Positions 49,890 to 61,094 of a stretch of 64,000 nucleotides of DNA are shown in pieces (position 1 is the stretch's first letter; each line of letters starts with the position of its first letter). A program made the translations under genes and the position numbers. The notes under the pieces were generated by a model. That model searched no databases and was not told the DNA's origin. It was given only the letters and a program-made list of their open reading frames with translations. This stretch comes from Pyrus communis (taxonomy: Eukaryota; Streptophyta; Magnoliopsida; Rosales; Rosaceae), in the NCBI RefSeq assembly GCF_963583255.1, contig NC_084817.1:12964121-13028120 (forward strand), given 5' to 3'.

Positions 49890-50438
49890 TTTTTTTTAAT
49901 CAAATCAACCGGCATGGAATTGATCTTTGAATGGAGGGTGATACTTGAAATGATCCGGTAATGGTTTAAATTCTAGAGTGGATGCCTGAATCATTAACAA
50001 CATATTGGTATAAAAGAAAATTGAAATTCGGGAAGGCGGCTTACCTTTGAGCTCCGACATGAACTTAAAAATAAACACCCCTTCGAAAGTTATGACATGT
50101 CCCGTGTCATAAAACCCTTTTTCATAGCAACCCAATAGTTTGTCTACAAACATAGCCCTCATATACATTCCTATTAGTAAGCAAAAACACACTTAGTAAG
50201 CAAAAACACACTTAACCAAAACTAACACAACTAACACAAAAAAACACAAACCTTCAATCCCACACCCAAACCTAACCAAAGCATTGTCCTCGATGCTTAA
50301 AATTGTATGTAATGCAAGTAGGCAAAGAATATGGAATGGTGACAACATAAACACAAAATGAGGAAAAAACACAAACCACACTAGGTTGCCTCCTAGTAAG
50401 CGCTTTATTTAATGTCTAGGCAAGACATGGTAGCTTGT
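49890..50438 (-). repeat. Pol-proximal 3' noncoding part of E3
   Basis: Read leftward from pol it has GCGCTTACTAGGAGGCAACC (about 50383-50402), then a hairpin with stem AAGCAT/ATGCTT and loop CGAGGACA (50279-50298), then a G-rich GGTTAGGTTTGGGTGTGGG stretch. It ends near the poly-T run (plus strand) at 49876-49898. It differs in sequence from the E1/E2 type found at 46230-48043 of the same element. Confidence 0.75.
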
Positions 50439-53400
50439 TCACGGTGTTGTAAACTCAAGAAAATCTACAACTTGATAAACTTGCTCTTCCTCCACTTTCT
50501 CCAAATATGGTTTCAATCGCTGCCCATTGACTTTAAAAGAGGTGCCATTCTTCATGTTCTCTATCTCCACAGCTCCGTGGGGAAATGTTTGCAGCACCTT
50601 AAATGGTCCCACCCACCTAGACTTCAATTTACCTGAAAAAAGTCTCAAACGTGAGTCATACAACAGTACTTTCATACCTTGGTGAAACTCCTTCCGTAGG
50701 ATGGCCTTGTCATGATAGAGCTTAGTCCGTTCCTTGTAGATTTTGGCATTCTCATATGCTTCATTTCTGAGTTCTTCCAACTCATTAAGTTGGAGCTTCC
50801 TTGCTATTCCAGCATCCTTGTAATCAAAGTTGAACTTCTTGATGGCCCAATATGCACGGTGTTCAAGCTCCATTGGCAAATGACAAGCTTTCCCAAACAC
50901 AAGGCGATAAGGGCTCATGCCAATGGGGGTCTTATATGCTGTTCTATATGCCCATAGTGCATCATTCAACCTCAATGACCAATCCTTCCTTGTAGGGCTT
51001 ACGGTCTTCATCAAAATGTTCTTGATCTCCCTATTGCTAATCTCCACTTGTCCTGAGGTTTGAGGATGGTACGGGGTTGCCACTTTGTGGTTGATGTTGT
51101 ACTTCTTCATCAAGGATTCAAAGGGTTTGTTGCAGAAATGGCTGCCACCATCACTAATAATAGCTCTTGGGGTTCCAAACCTACAAAAAATCACATCTTT
51201 AAGAAAATTCAAAACAACCTTATGATCATTAGTTATTGTAGCAATGGCTTCAACCCATTTGGATACATAATCTACTGCCACTAATATGTATAAGTAACCA
51301 AAAGAGGATGGAAATGGTCCCATGAAATCGATTCCCCAAACATCAAAGAGCTCCACCACCAAAATGTTGTTCAATGGCATCTCATTTCTTCGGCTAATGT
51401 TCCCCATTTTCTGGCACCTATCACACTTAGAACAAAAATCAAAAGCATCTTTGAATAAAGTAGGCCAAAAGAAACCAGATTGTAAAACCTTTAGAGATGT
51501 CTTTTTGGCACCAAAATGTCCTCCACATGCCAATGTATGGCTGAACGTTAGAATGCTTTGTTGCTCACTCTCTGGGACACACCTCCTAATGATTTGGTCA
51601 GGGCAATATTTAAACAAATATGGTTCGTCCCAAACGTAGTGCTTTACCATGGCAAGGAACTTCTTTCTTTCCTGAAAAGAAATGTCATTTCTAATTATAC
51701 CACAAACAAGATAATTAACAAAATCAGCATACCATGGTTCTTTTTCTTGAATAACAAGGAGTTGTTCATCAGGAAATGATTCATTTAGAGGCAAAGGTTG
51801 TCCAACTCCATGGTTTTCATTGAGCCGTGACAAATGGTCAGCCACAACATTATCACTTCCCTTCTTATCTCGAATTTCCAAGTCAAACTCTTGTAGTAAG
51901 AGTATCCATCTAATTAAGCGTGGCTTAGCATCCTTTTTTGTCATCAAGTACCTAAGGGCTGCATGATCAGAAAACACAATAACTTTAGATCCAACAAGAT
52001 ATGACCGAAACTTCTCTAAGGCAAAAACAATAGCAAGCAACTCCTTTTCAGTTGTGGAATAGTTAAGTTGAGCATCATTTAGAGTCCGGCTTGCATAGTA
52101 GATCACGTGTGGGAGCTTGTTCACCCTTTGCCCTAAAACTGCACCAATAGCATAGTCAGAGGCATCACACATTAATTCAAAAGGTAAAGACCAATCTGGT
52201 GCCATAATAATAGGGGTTGAGGTTAATTCATGTTTCAAAGTATTGAATGCATCCATACAAGCTTTATCAAAATGAAATACAACATCTTTACCTAACAGAT
52301 TGCATAATGGACGAGTGATCATTGAAAAGTTCTTAATGAAACGACGATAAAAACCCGCATGTCCCAAAAAACTTCTTACTCCCTTCACGGTTGTGGGAGC
52401 TGCCATATTGGTGATGATGTCAATTTTGGCTTTGTCCACCTCCATTCCTTGGCTAGAGATTACATGCCCCAACACAATTCCTTGTTTCACCATAAATTGG
52501 CACTTTTCCCAATTGAGAACCAAATTTGTTTCCTGACATCTTTGAAGTACTAAAGAGAGATGGTTAAGACATTCATCAAAAGAGGAACCAAACACTGAAA
52601 AGTCATCCATAAATACCTCAATGAATCTTTCTACCATGTCAGAAAAGATTGCCAACATGCATCTTTGGAATGTTGCTGGAGCATTGCAAAGTCCAAAAGG
52701 CATTCTCCTATATGCAAATGTGCCAAACGGGCAAGTAAAGGTAGTTTTCTCTTGATCCTCCGGAGCAATTGCAATTTGATTGTAACCTGAGTAACCATCA
52801 AGAAAACAATAGTGTGAGTAACCTGCCAATCTCTCAAGCATTTGATCTATGAAAGGCATAGGAAAGTAATCTTTTCTAGTGCTAGAATTCAACTTCCTGT
52901 AATCGGTGCAAACACGCCAACTAGCCGTGGGCTTTGTGGGCACAAGCTCTTTGTTTTCATTCTTCATCACCGTGATTCCCACCTTCTTAGGTACCACCTG
53001 AATAGCACTCACCCATTTGCTATCAGAAATGGGATATATGATCCCCACATCTAACAACTTCAACACTTCATTCCTCACAACTTCCTTCATGTGTGGATTG
53101 AGCCTCATTTGTGGTTCACGGGTTGACTTTGCTCCCTCTTCCAAAAGAATCCTATGCATGCACATGGTAGGGCTTATTCCCTTGATATCTGCAATAGACC
53201 AACCAATAACTGATTTGAACTCTTTTAACACCCTAATTAGTTTATCTTCTTCATTTGGGGTGAGGTCAGAAGTTATGATAACTGGAAGAGTTTCAAATTC
53301 AGCTAGATATGCATACTTTAGATGTGGTGGAAGTGGTTTAAGTTCAAGTTTTGGTGCCTTAACAGTGGAAGGGGTTAAATGTGACCTCGATGGTTCTAAA

Positions 53401-55811
53401 GGCTCTAAAAGAGGTAAAATATTCAAAGGATACGGTGCCAATGCTTCCAAGGCAGCTACCTCTTCCATGAGTGCATCTTCTTCATTAAACTCATCTTGAG
53501 ATTGACTCAAAACAGTTTGTAATGGTTCATTAGATTGTGTCTGCAAGAACTTAGAGAAAACAAGCGAATCAAGCACATCAATAGCATAACAATCAAGAGA
53601 TGAAGAAGGATGTGAAAGAGACTCAAACACTTTGAATTGAACGGTCTCTCCTAGCACTGTCATAGTGAGGAGTCCATTTTGCACATCAATGATGGTCTTG
53701 GCCGTGGCCATAAACGGTCTCCCAAGCAAAATAGGCAACTCTCGGTCATGTATAGGAGCTTCTTCCATGTCCAACACTACAAAATCCGTAGGCAAGATTA
53801 GTTTATCAATTTGAACTAGAATATCCTCTACTATACCTCTTGGATATTTCACGGATCTATCCGCAAGTTGTAATGAGATGGTGGTGGCTTTCAATTCCCC
53901 CAAACCTAGTTGAAGGTACACGGAATAAGGCATTAAGTTGATGCTAGCACCTAAGTCAAGCATCGCCTTCTCTACCTTCTTGTCCCCTATGGTGATGTTG
54001 ATAGAAAAACTTCCTGGATCCTTGAGCTTTGGTGGAAGTTTTCTTTGCAACACGGCACTTACATTCTCGGACACCACTACCTTCTCATGTGGTCCATACT
54101 TCCTTTTGTAGTTGTTTAACTCTTTGAAGAACTTCCCATAAGCTGGCATGTTCCTAATGACATCAAGCAAAGGTAAGTTAACATTTACCTTACTTAGAAT
54201 ATCAAAAATCTCCTTAAATGACTTATCCTGCTTGCTCTTGGCAAGTCTTCCAGGGAATGGTATTGGTGGAGTGTAAGGTTTCTCGGCCTTGTGAAGATTT
54301 GGTGCTTCAAACGAGGGAGTAGCATGGCTTGGTTCCTCATTTGGTTTCTCATTTTCTCCTTGAGTAACCCCTGCATTCACATGATCAGATTCATTAGTAA
54401 CTTCATTGCCAACTCTATTATTGATAACCTTACCACTTTTAAGTGTAGTGATTGCTTTGGCTTGCTCTTGGTTCCTTTGGAGTATCACGGGTTGGCTTGG
54501 AAACTTTCCAACCTCTCTTTGGCTCAAGGCATCTGCAATCTGCCCCAATTGTGTCTCCATTTTGGTTAGAGCCGCCGAATGTTGTTGGAGAGTGCTATTG
54601 GTGGTTTGTTGGAATTGCAAGGTATTTTGGGCTAACAATTTAACCGTATCCTCAAGAGTAGGTTTTGGTTGGAAGTTTTGGAATTGATTGTTGTTCTTCC
54701 ACGAAAGATTGGGATGATCTCTCCAACTTGGGTTATATGTATTGGAATACACATCATTCCTTGGCCTTTGATTGTAAGAATTCATGAGGTTCACTTGCTC
54801 TTGGACATACTCGGGGTAAGCCTCCCTAGATGGACATTGATGAGTAAGGTGGCTTGGTATGTTGCAAATGGCACACACTTCACTTGCTTTTGGCACCATG
54901 TTGAGCACGGATTCAAGCTTCTTTTCTAGGTTAGCTACCTGCAAAGAAAGATCATGATTAGAGCTTGTTTCATATACTCCAACTCTCTTACCCCTTACAT
55001 CTTTGTGTTGAGCATTAGATCCCAACATCTCATAAATGTTATATGACTCTTGAGCATTCTTTTTCTTCAACGCTCCACCTGCTGCATTATCCACAGTTGA
55101 TTGACATGTTTGGGTTAGTCCATCATAGAAAATTTGCATTTGTAAGTGAAGAGGTAACCCATGGTGTGGACATTGCAACAAAAGGCCTTTAAAGCGCTCC
55201 CAACACTCATTGAAAGGTTCTCCATCATCTTGTTTGAAGTTGAAGATTTGTCCCCTTAATGTGGCTGTCTTTTGAGTGGAAAAGAACTTTTCCAAAAACT
55301 TCTTAGCCACGGCATCCCATGTGGTGAGTGAACCAGGTACTAGAGTCATTAACCAACCCTTGGCCCTATCTTTCAAGGTGTAAGGGAACACTCTCATCCT
55401 CAGATTTGCTTCACTTACTCCTTGTAAAGGTAAACCACTCACAACATTGTAAAATTCTTTAATATGAGCTAAAGGATCTTCATTAGGTAAGCCATAAAAA
55501 GAAGGAAACATATGGAAATGTGAAGATTTAAGATCATAGTTTCTAGCTTCTGTGGGCAGCAAGATGCATGAAGGTGAATTTGGTATGATTGGTTGAGCAA
55601 AATCCTCCAAAGCTCGAAGATCATCTTGGTCGCCCGCCATCTCTTCTTCTCTTTCCCAATTAAAGTGCTCTGATCCTTCACTTGTTGGACTAGACGATTT
55701 CCCTTCCTCTTCTTCACGGACAATGGAGGAACTTGTTGGCACAAAGCTTTCCAAAGTGTTGCCTTTTAACCGTTCAATTCTTTGGCCTAATTCAGCAAGT
55801 CTATTTGACAT
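50439..55811 (-). CDS. Intact Athila-lineage gag-pol polyprotein, 1790 aa
   Basis: It encodes the whole replication machinery of E3 in one frame, from ATG 55811 (about 110 bp inside the PBS) to the stop at 50439. Gag occupies residues 1 to about 550, with a retrotransposon-gag domain (about 95-250) and a CX2CX4HX4C zinc knuckle (C313, C316, H321, C326). Aspartic protease has D619 in DLGAS, the Athila form of the DTG/DSG motif. RT has D1005 (LDGYSGY) and D1069-D1070 in FMDD. RNase H has D1216, E1257 and D1282. Integrase has H1425, H1432, C1460, C1463 and a catalytic triad D1495, D1554, E1590 with exactly 35 residues between the last two. The C-terminal WVGPFKVL segment follows near 1733. No stop or frameshift and all expected catalytic residues are present, in contrast to E1 and E2. 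Gag and pol are fused without a frameshift site. No env-like ORF follows. Confidence 0.97.
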   Translation of the reverse strand: MSNRLAELGQRIERLKGNTLESFVPTSSSIVREEEEGKSSSPTSEGSEHFNWEREEEMAGDQDDLRALEDFAQPIIPNSPSCILLPTEARNYDLKSSHFHMFPSFYGLPNEDPLAHIKEFYNVVSGLPLQGVSEANLRMRVFPYTLKDRAKGWLMTLVPGSLTTWDAVAKKFLEKFFSTQKTATLRGQIFNFKQDDGEPFNECWERFKGLLLQCPHHGLPLHLQMQIFYDGLTQTCQSTVDNAAGGALKKKNAQESYNIYEMLGSNAQHKDVRGKRVGVYETSSNHDLSLQVANLEKKLESVLNMVPKASEVCAICNIPSHLTHQCPSREAYPEYVQEQVNLMNSYNQRPRNDVYSNTYNPSWRDHPNLSWKNNNQFQNFQPKPTLEDTVKLLAQNTLQFQQTTNSTLQQHSAALTKMETQLGQIADALSQREVGKFPSQPVILQRNQEQAKAITTLKSGKVINNRVGNEVTNESDHVNAGVTQGENEKPNEEPSHATPSFEAPNLHKAEKPYTPPIPFPGRLAKSKQDKSFKEIFDILSKVNVNLPLLDVIRNMPAYGKFFKELNNYKRKYGPHEKVVVSENVSAVLQRKLPPKLKDPGSFSINITIGDKKVEKAMLDLGASINLMPYSVYLQLGLGELKATTISLQLADRSVKYPRGIVEDILVQIDKLILPTDFVVLDMEEAPIHDRELPILLGRPFMATAKTIIDVQNGLLTMTVLGETVQFKVFESLSHPSSSLDCYAIDVLDSLVFSKFLQTQSNEPLQTVLSQSQDEFNEEDALMEEVAALEALAPYPLNILPLLEPLEPSRSHLTPSTVKAPKLELKPLPPHLKYAYLAEFETLPVIITSDLTPNEEDKLIRVLKEFKSVIGWSIADIKGISPTMCMHRILLEEGAKSTREPQMRLNPHMKEVVRNEVLKLLDVGIIYPISDSKWVSAIQVVPKKVGITVMKNENKELVPTKPTASWRVCTDYRKLNSSTRKDYFPMPFIDQMLERLAGYSHYCFLDGYSGYNQIAIAPEDQEKTTFTCPFGTFAYRRMPFGLCNAPATFQRCMLAIFSDMVERFIEVFMDDFSVFGSSFDECLNHLSLVLQRCQETNLVLNWEKCQFMVKQGIVLGHVISSQGMEVDKAKIDIITNMAAPTTVKGVRSFLGHAGFYRRFIKNFSMITRPLCNLLGKDVVFHFDKACMDAFNTLKHELTSTPIIMAPDWSLPFELMCDASDYAIGAVLGQRVNKLPHVIYYASRTLNDAQLNYSTTEKELLAIVFALEKFRSYLVGSKVIVFSDHAALRYLMTKKDAKPRLIRWILLLQEFDLEIRDKKGSDNVVADHLSRLNENHGVGQPLPLNESFPDEQLLVIQEKEPWYADFVNYLVCGIIRNDISFQERKKFLAMVKHYVWDEPYLFKYCPDQIIRRCVPESEQQSILTFSHTLACGGHFGAKKTSLKVLQSGFFWPTLFKDAFDFCSKCDRCQKMGNISRRNEMPLNNILVVELFDVWGIDFMGPFPSSFGYLYILVAVDYVSKWVEAIATITNDHKVVLNFLKDVIFCRFGTPRAIISDGGSHFCNKPFESLMKKYNINHKVATPYHPQTSGQVEISNREIKNILMKTVSPTRKDWSLRLNDALWAYRTAYKTPIGMSPYRLVFGKACHLPMELEHRAYWAIKKFNFDYKDAGIARKLQLNELEELRNEAYENAKIYKERTKLYHDKAILRKEFHQGMKVLLYDSRLRLFSGKLKSRWVGPFKVLQTFPHGAVEIENMKNGTSFKVNGQRLKPYLEKVEEEQVYQVVDFLEFTTP

Positions 55812-55923
55812 ATACTACCTGAAACAAGATAAAACAAGTTTTGAATAAAAATCAGAAATCTACTTAAAATGAAAAGAACAAGGTTTAATATCAAAACAAG
55901 CAATTATAAGGGACTGAAATCAG

Positions 55924-55941
55924 TCCCCGGCAACGGCGCCA
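55924..55941 (-). promoter_or_regulatory. Primer-binding site of E3 (tRNA-Asp)
   Basis: TGGCGCCGTTGCCGGGGA on the minus strand lies 3 bases inside the 5' LTR. It is the canonical Athila/Tat primer site complementary to the 3' end of tRNA-Asp. Confidence 0.95.
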
Positions 55942-55944
55942 TTT

Positions 55945-57565
55945 TGATTGATGTTTTCCTTCCTAGTGCTAAAATAGGTTTAGTATAATGGCACAAGTAA
56001 GGGTGTCGAATCCACAGGGACTAATTGGACCTATATAATCACTTGTTTTGCAAGAACTCTTTACTAGAGAAATAAAACTAATCAATGTAGGCAGATTTGT
56101 TGTTGTAACTTGAAAGCATAAGGAAATGAAGTAAACACAAAATGAATGAATCAACAGCTAAAAAAATGAGATAGTACCAATGGAGATGAAGCTAGGGATT
56201 CGATTTTACCATTGCTAACCCAAGGCCATGCTTGTTGAATCAGATTATACTCATCCATCTACCTATTTCTTGAGTTTGTTTCACTTAGATATGATCAACC
56301 ATATGATGTGTGGATTTGATCAAATGTCTCTAATCATGAGCCTAATTGTGATGTGCAACTTTGGTTCCTAATCAAGAATATGTAGTGCACAAGAAACTTT
56401 TCACAAAACCAAAGGGAACACTCGGCAGGATGTTTGCAAAACATTCCCTTCATTCATTCACATATCCACCAAGATTATGCAAGATGTGTGCTTTAATCTT
56501 GGCTAAACAACCTGTGGTTAATTCAAATGATGATCAAGCATTAAAATCAACACACTAAGTCACAATTAAATCGGAGAATGAAACAAGAAATAGATAGATT
56601 AAATGAGAATTCTGAATTAACTACATGGCAATCTTGCAAGGCTACATCGAATCCCTAGAGAGAGATTAGTTACACTTCATGTCTACAAAAGGTTTGACAT
56701 AAAAATATATAACATGAGTGAACATAGGATTAAGAAGAAAGAACCCTTGAAGCAAAACTGATGTCGAAATCCCTTAAGAGTTGCCTTCGGTGTTGGTGCT
56801 CCAAGTGTGTTGTAAATGAAGGTGGAGCGGCTAAGGTTGAATGGTTTCTGCGAATGGGAGAGTGTATGGAATGGAATGAAGCCGAGAAGAGATTGTGTAG
56901 AAATGGAAGGGGATTTGCGGCAAAGGGAAAGATTGGATGTGTTTATGGTATCTTGTGTATGAAAATGAGATGTCTTTTTTTGTGTATGAATGCATGGGTT
57001 TTTATAGGGGGAATGGGAGAATAAGTGGGTGATTGTTTAAGAGTGAATGTGGTTGTTATGATTGAGAGTGCATGTGGATGAAATAATGATGGAAAAAGAG
57101 CTAGGTTGTTGGTGTGTGAATGCATGTGTTGAATGATTAGAGTGCATGTGGGTGAATATGTGGTTGAAATGATGAAGTAGGAAGGTGGAAATGCATGTGT
57201 TGAATTGGTGGTGCAATGATGAAAGAGTAAGTGCATGTGTGTGTGAATGCATGTGGCTAAGGGTTGTTGATTGGGCTAGAGGTTTTGCATGGCTCAAAGG
57301 ATTGTTTGATTGGGCTAGGCCCTTTGTTTTATGTCCAAAGTGCATACAAGGCTTTCAAATTCGTCCAACACTTTGGCTCCAAGCATATGTTATCCATTCC
57401 AAGCCCAATTTTGCTCCAAAATGCTCCAAAATGCATCTTTTTGCTTCCTTAGCCATATGAACCTAAAAACACACGAAAATGGCTTAAACTACTAAAACAA
57501 CTATGAATTAACAACATAGATGCACGAAAACAAGCTAAGTAAGTCGCCTAAATATGCTCCTATCA
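55945..57565 (-). repeat. 5' LTR of E3 (1621 bp)
   Basis: Same length and, in all parts compared, same sequence as 44609-46229. The TATA box is at 56999-57006. Transcription from it would read leftward through the PBS and gag-pol. Confidence 0.95.
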
Positions 57566-57570
57566 CAGCC

Positions 57571-58471
57571 CGTGTCTCTAGATTTCTTATCTTTGGTGTA
57601 AAATGGAGAAGAAGATGACAACAATCAACTATTTACGATGGCAAGTAAAGAAGAAAACTAAGGGAGGGCTACAATTTCCTTTTGTTTTCTCTCTTTCTTC
57701 TGAGGAGAACAATTGTTCTTTGAATTAATTTAATCCTTCACTTAAGGTACACTTAAATAAGTTCTAGATGCAGTTGGTTTCCCTTTCCTTAAAGACTTTA
57801 AATTCAAGTCAAAGATCAGAATCTGAAGCCAATCAGGAAACAACTTTTGGCTCATCCACTCAACTTGGGATTTCCACACCTTTTGCCTTTTTCTGCGAGC
57901 AACCCAATGGGTGTTGGGGCATTTGTGGAGAAAAAAAATAATTCGGAAAACATTGAAGCTAACTTATGGGTTTTTTTTTCACAAAGAAGACAAGATTGCC
58001 TTTACTAATTTGACGAAGTCCACAAGATTTTCCATGTGTAGTCCAACATCCTTGAAGGCCTGAGCAGCCGATTACAACATCATCAAGCTCCCTTGCCCAT
58101 GGTAAGGAGAAAAGTCAAGGGCATTAAAGATAGGATTAATTACTGAGTTCTATCTTTAATACTCTCCTAATTCAAGATCAACTCAAACAGGTAAGGAATC
58201 ACAATCATATCCAATTAATGATACTTCCAATATAATCCCCCGATGTCAATGCAAAACCCTACACATGTGGTCGGCCCTAGCTCCATAAATACCACATATA
58301 TACCAATTTTTGGTAAGCTTTTGCTACGCACTTAAGCCTTAAACTTGCTCTCTCTTTAAAGAGAAACTGATTTAAGCATTGGAGATCCATTCGTCGACCC
58401 ATCCTGAGGCCCGCCTACATCTCCTAATGGGCGCGTGTGGTTTGATTAAAGGTGTTTATTTGTTTTGTAGG
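57571..58471. other. Flanking DNA between E3 and the DNA transposon, no gene
   Basis: Pre-insertion sequence to the right of the CAGCC target site. AT-rich, with no frame longer than about 60 codons that looks like a protein and no repeat family I recognise. The frame at 58379-58579 crosses into the DNA transposon and is not a gene. Confidence 0.5.
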
Positions 58472-59474
58472 TACAATTTCGTAAACCTGGCATTCATGTC
58501 GTGTTTCTCACATTCGTGTCATTTTTGTGTCATAACCGATAACTTAACGGATCGTGTCGTGTACGACCCATTAAAATAAACAGGTAATATGACCTGACCC
58601 GAAATCGACCCATTAATATTATCAAGTAATATGACCCAACCCGTTACCCGTTAAGAAAAAATATATTTAAATCAATAAATAATGAAAGTGAAAAACATAA
58701 TTTGACCCAAAAAAATGTAAATTATAATACTAAATTAGTATATACATACCACATTGTCGCATAAATATCACTTCAAAACATAAAATAAAATAAAATAAAA
58801 TAAACATTTGTCTTTCAAGTTTACATTCCCCAAAATTAGAGCCTAATGAAAAACCATTAGTGCATACTACAAAATACAAATATTCAAAGATATGCAAAAT
58901 GAAGAGAGTTGCGTTTCAAGGTTGAGGAACATTGCACGTTTTTTTACAATAAAACCCTTCAATTTTCATCAATCACCAAGGGAAATGGTATTGGAACTTT
59001 AGCTTGATATATTATCTTCAAGAGTTATATTGATGATGTTTTCCCTAAAGGTTTTCCATAATCCATAAACTAAAGATCTATATTTAACCATTGATTGTCG
59101 TTTATATTTATGCTCCATTCTTCTCACCAAATTTTTTTTTTTTTTTTCGAATTTTCTTGTTTGAAAACACGATCTCTTAGAGGATGCAGGAAGATGAACA
59201 GTTCAAATTGTTGATATTATGTTCAAAGTTTTACCATTAGTGAAAATATAGTTTGAAGTTTATAAAGTCTCTAGAAACTATATAACATCAACTCATGTTT
59301 TAGTTAACCGTAAATATCGAAATATCATATCAACAATCCGAACCATTCATTTTTCTACCTCCGCTAAAAGATCACTTTTCAAAAAAGAAAATCTAAAAAA
59401 TGAAATTCAGTGAGTAGAATAAAGTGTAAACGATAATGGATAGTTAAATTTAAATCTAAGGTTTAGATTTGGGA

Positions 59475-59597
59475 GTTGACTCCTTCACGAAAGTTGTAAA
59501 GCTTGTCATTATGAGTGATTGTATACTTTTTTTTTTGTTTTTTTTGACTCCTTCACGAAAGTTGTAAAGCTTGTCATTACGAGTGATTGTATATATA
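59475..59597. repeat. Tandem duplication inside the DNA transposon
   Basis: TGACTCCTTCACGAAAGTTG and the next 30 bp occur twice, at 59475-59523 and about 59549-59597, differing by one base (TTATGAG/TTACGAG), each followed by T-rich or TA-rich sequence. Confidence 0.8.
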
Positions 59598-59840
59598 TAT
59601 ATATATTTTTTTTTTTTGTTTTTTTTACATTTTCACACTTCTACAATAATTATTATTAATTTTGCACTCAAATAAATAAAAAAAAAAAAAAAAAAACTAT
59701 TCATGATATTTGGAGGGTTTTAAAAATATAAATGACCATGTAACTATCGCCTAAGCGTAGAGGATGCAATCACGAGCGTTTATATATGCTTTCCTATTTT
59801 TCGGACTTATACATTAATGATTATGAATTTTATTTATTTT

Positions 59841-60491
59841 TGTCACATCCTGGCCCAGGACCCTACCACATCCCGAGCTCGACTCCACCGTAGCACAATA
59901 TTGTCCGCTTTAGGCCCCTACCACACCCTCACGGTTTTGTTTCTGGGAACTCACACAAGAACTTCCTAATGGGTCACCCATCATGGGATTACTCTCGCGC
60001 AAACTCGCTTAACTTCGGAGTTCCGATGGAACCGGAAACCATTGAGCTCCCAAAAGGCCTCATGCTAGGTAGAGATGAGAACATACATATAAGGCTTATA
60101 GGATCCACTCTCCTGGGCGATGTGGGATGTTACAATCCACCCCCCTTAGGCGCCTGACGTCCTCGTCGGCACACTTCCGGCCAGGGATTGGCTCTGATAC
60201 CAAATTGTCACATCCCGGCTTGGGCCCCCACCACATCCCGGGCTTGACTTCACCGTAGCACAATATTGTCCGTTTTGGGCCCCTACCACGGTTTTATTTT
60301 TGGGAACTCACACGAGAACTTCCCAATGGGTCACCCATCATGGGATTGCTCTCACGTGAACTCGCTTAACTTTGAAGTTCCGATGGAACCCAAAGTTAGT
60401 GAACTCCCAAAAGGCCTCATGCTAGGTAGAGATGGGAATATACATATAAGACTTATAGGATCTACTCCCCTAGGCGATGTGGGATGTTACA
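59841..60491 (-). mobile_element. Cassandra TRIM retrotransposon, complete, TSD ATTTT
   Basis: LTRs are at 59841-60134 and 60206-60491, starting TGTAACATCCCACATCGCCC on the minus strand and ending TGTGACA or equivalent. The 71-bp internal domain (60135-60205) has a tRNA-Met PBS (TTTGGTATCAGAGCC, minus strand, about 60191-60205) and a PPT (AAGGGGGGTGGAT, about 60135-60148). ATTTT flanks it at 59836-59840 and 60492-60496. The LTRs differ by indels (294 and 286 bp) and several substitutions, so this insertion is older than E3. Size and 5S-like LTR content are those of Cassandra. Confidence 0.93.
59950..60065 (-). ncRNA. 5S rRNA-like domain in Cassandra left LTR
   Basis: The minus strand contains AGTTCCATCGG-like and GAACTCCGAAGTTAAGCGAG segments followed by GCGAGAGTAATCCCATGATGGGTGACC, clearly related to plant 5S rRNA including its internal pol III control region. 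Several changes from 5S and its place in an LTR mean it is a transposon part, not a 5S gene. A second copy is at about 60310-60425. Confidence 0.85.
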
Positions 60492-61094
60492 ATTTTGAAC
60501 TCTCTTAAAAATACTATTCATGAAGGTTTGTATGGTTTTAAAAATTCAAATGAGAATATATCCATCCTCAAAGCGTAGAGGATGCAATTACGAGTATTTG
60601 CATATTTTTTTCACATTTTTCGCAATTGTAAATTAATTATAATAACATTTTAATGCGTTTGGTATTTTTATATTACTTGATATTTTTATTTTTAATGTGT
60701 TTTATAATTTCTTATTCCCACTCTTTGCCTTTTCCTATAGTATACTATAAAAATAAATAAATAAATAACACTTAAATTTAAAAAATTTATATAGAATAAT
60801 AATACAATAATAATTAATAAACAATATATACATATCCACTCTATCTATTGCATTCTATAGTAAGTTTTTATAGTAGTTTAAAAAATTAAAATCATCAAAA
60901 TAACATTTTTCTTATCGTGTTGAAACAGATTACTCACGTGTCACTTCGTGTAAACCTGTTAAAGATCTTTTATTAACGGGTTCTTATCGTGTGACCTGAT
61001 AATGATCCAATTAGTTATCGTGTTGACCCGAAACCTGTTATTTTCGTGTCGTGTTAACGGATGGTGTAAGAAATTGCCAGGTCTACAATTTCGT

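Larger units (their letters stand above)
44609..57565 (-). mobile_element. Full-length Athila-lineage retrotransposon E3 carrying antisense cargo
   Basis: This is a complete 12,957-bp element. It has two LTRs of exactly 1621 bp (44609-46229 and 55945-57565) and a perfect 5-bp target duplication CAGCC at 44604-44608 and 57566-57570. The PBS is at 55924-55941, the PPT at 46230-46244, and an uninterrupted 1790-codon gag-pol lies at 50439-55811. LTR segments compared (including every open frame inside them, at a constant offset of 11336) are identical, so insertion was very recent. Between pol and the 3' LTR it holds a doubled 3' noncoding region and, on the opposite strand, a 213-codon ORF with its own promoter-like sequence. 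Everything needed in cis and trans for mobility appears present; whether it is expressed is unknown. Confidence 0.95.
58483..61083. mobile_element. Non-autonomous terminal-inverted-repeat DNA transposon, 2.6 kb, 11-bp TSD
   Basis: The ends are AAACCTGGCATTC (left) and, reverse-complemented, GACCTGGCAATTTC (right). They are flanked by a perfect 11-bp direct repeat TACAATTTCGT at 58472-58482 and 61084-61094. Subterminal regions are rich in GTGTCGTGTTAACGG-type words on both sides. The interior is AT-rich with no transposase. An 11-bp target copy fits Mutator-like elements (9-11 bp) better than hAT (8 bp); the class is inferred. A Cassandra element is inserted in it. Confidence 0.75.

Noticed and set aside
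46230..50438. Possible env-like ORF of an Athila element after pol
   Set aside because: On the sense (minus) strand no long frame with signal peptide or membrane segment exists. The frames at 48511-48882 and 48980-49186 are short and oppose the cargo promoter.
59950..60425. 5S rRNA genes
   Set aside because: The 5S-like sequences are diverged and lie within Cassandra LTRs with PBS, PPT and target duplication.
60266..60508. 80-codon frame (and its partner at 59969-60157)
   Set aside because: These repeat because they lie in the two Cassandra LTRs; not a gene.
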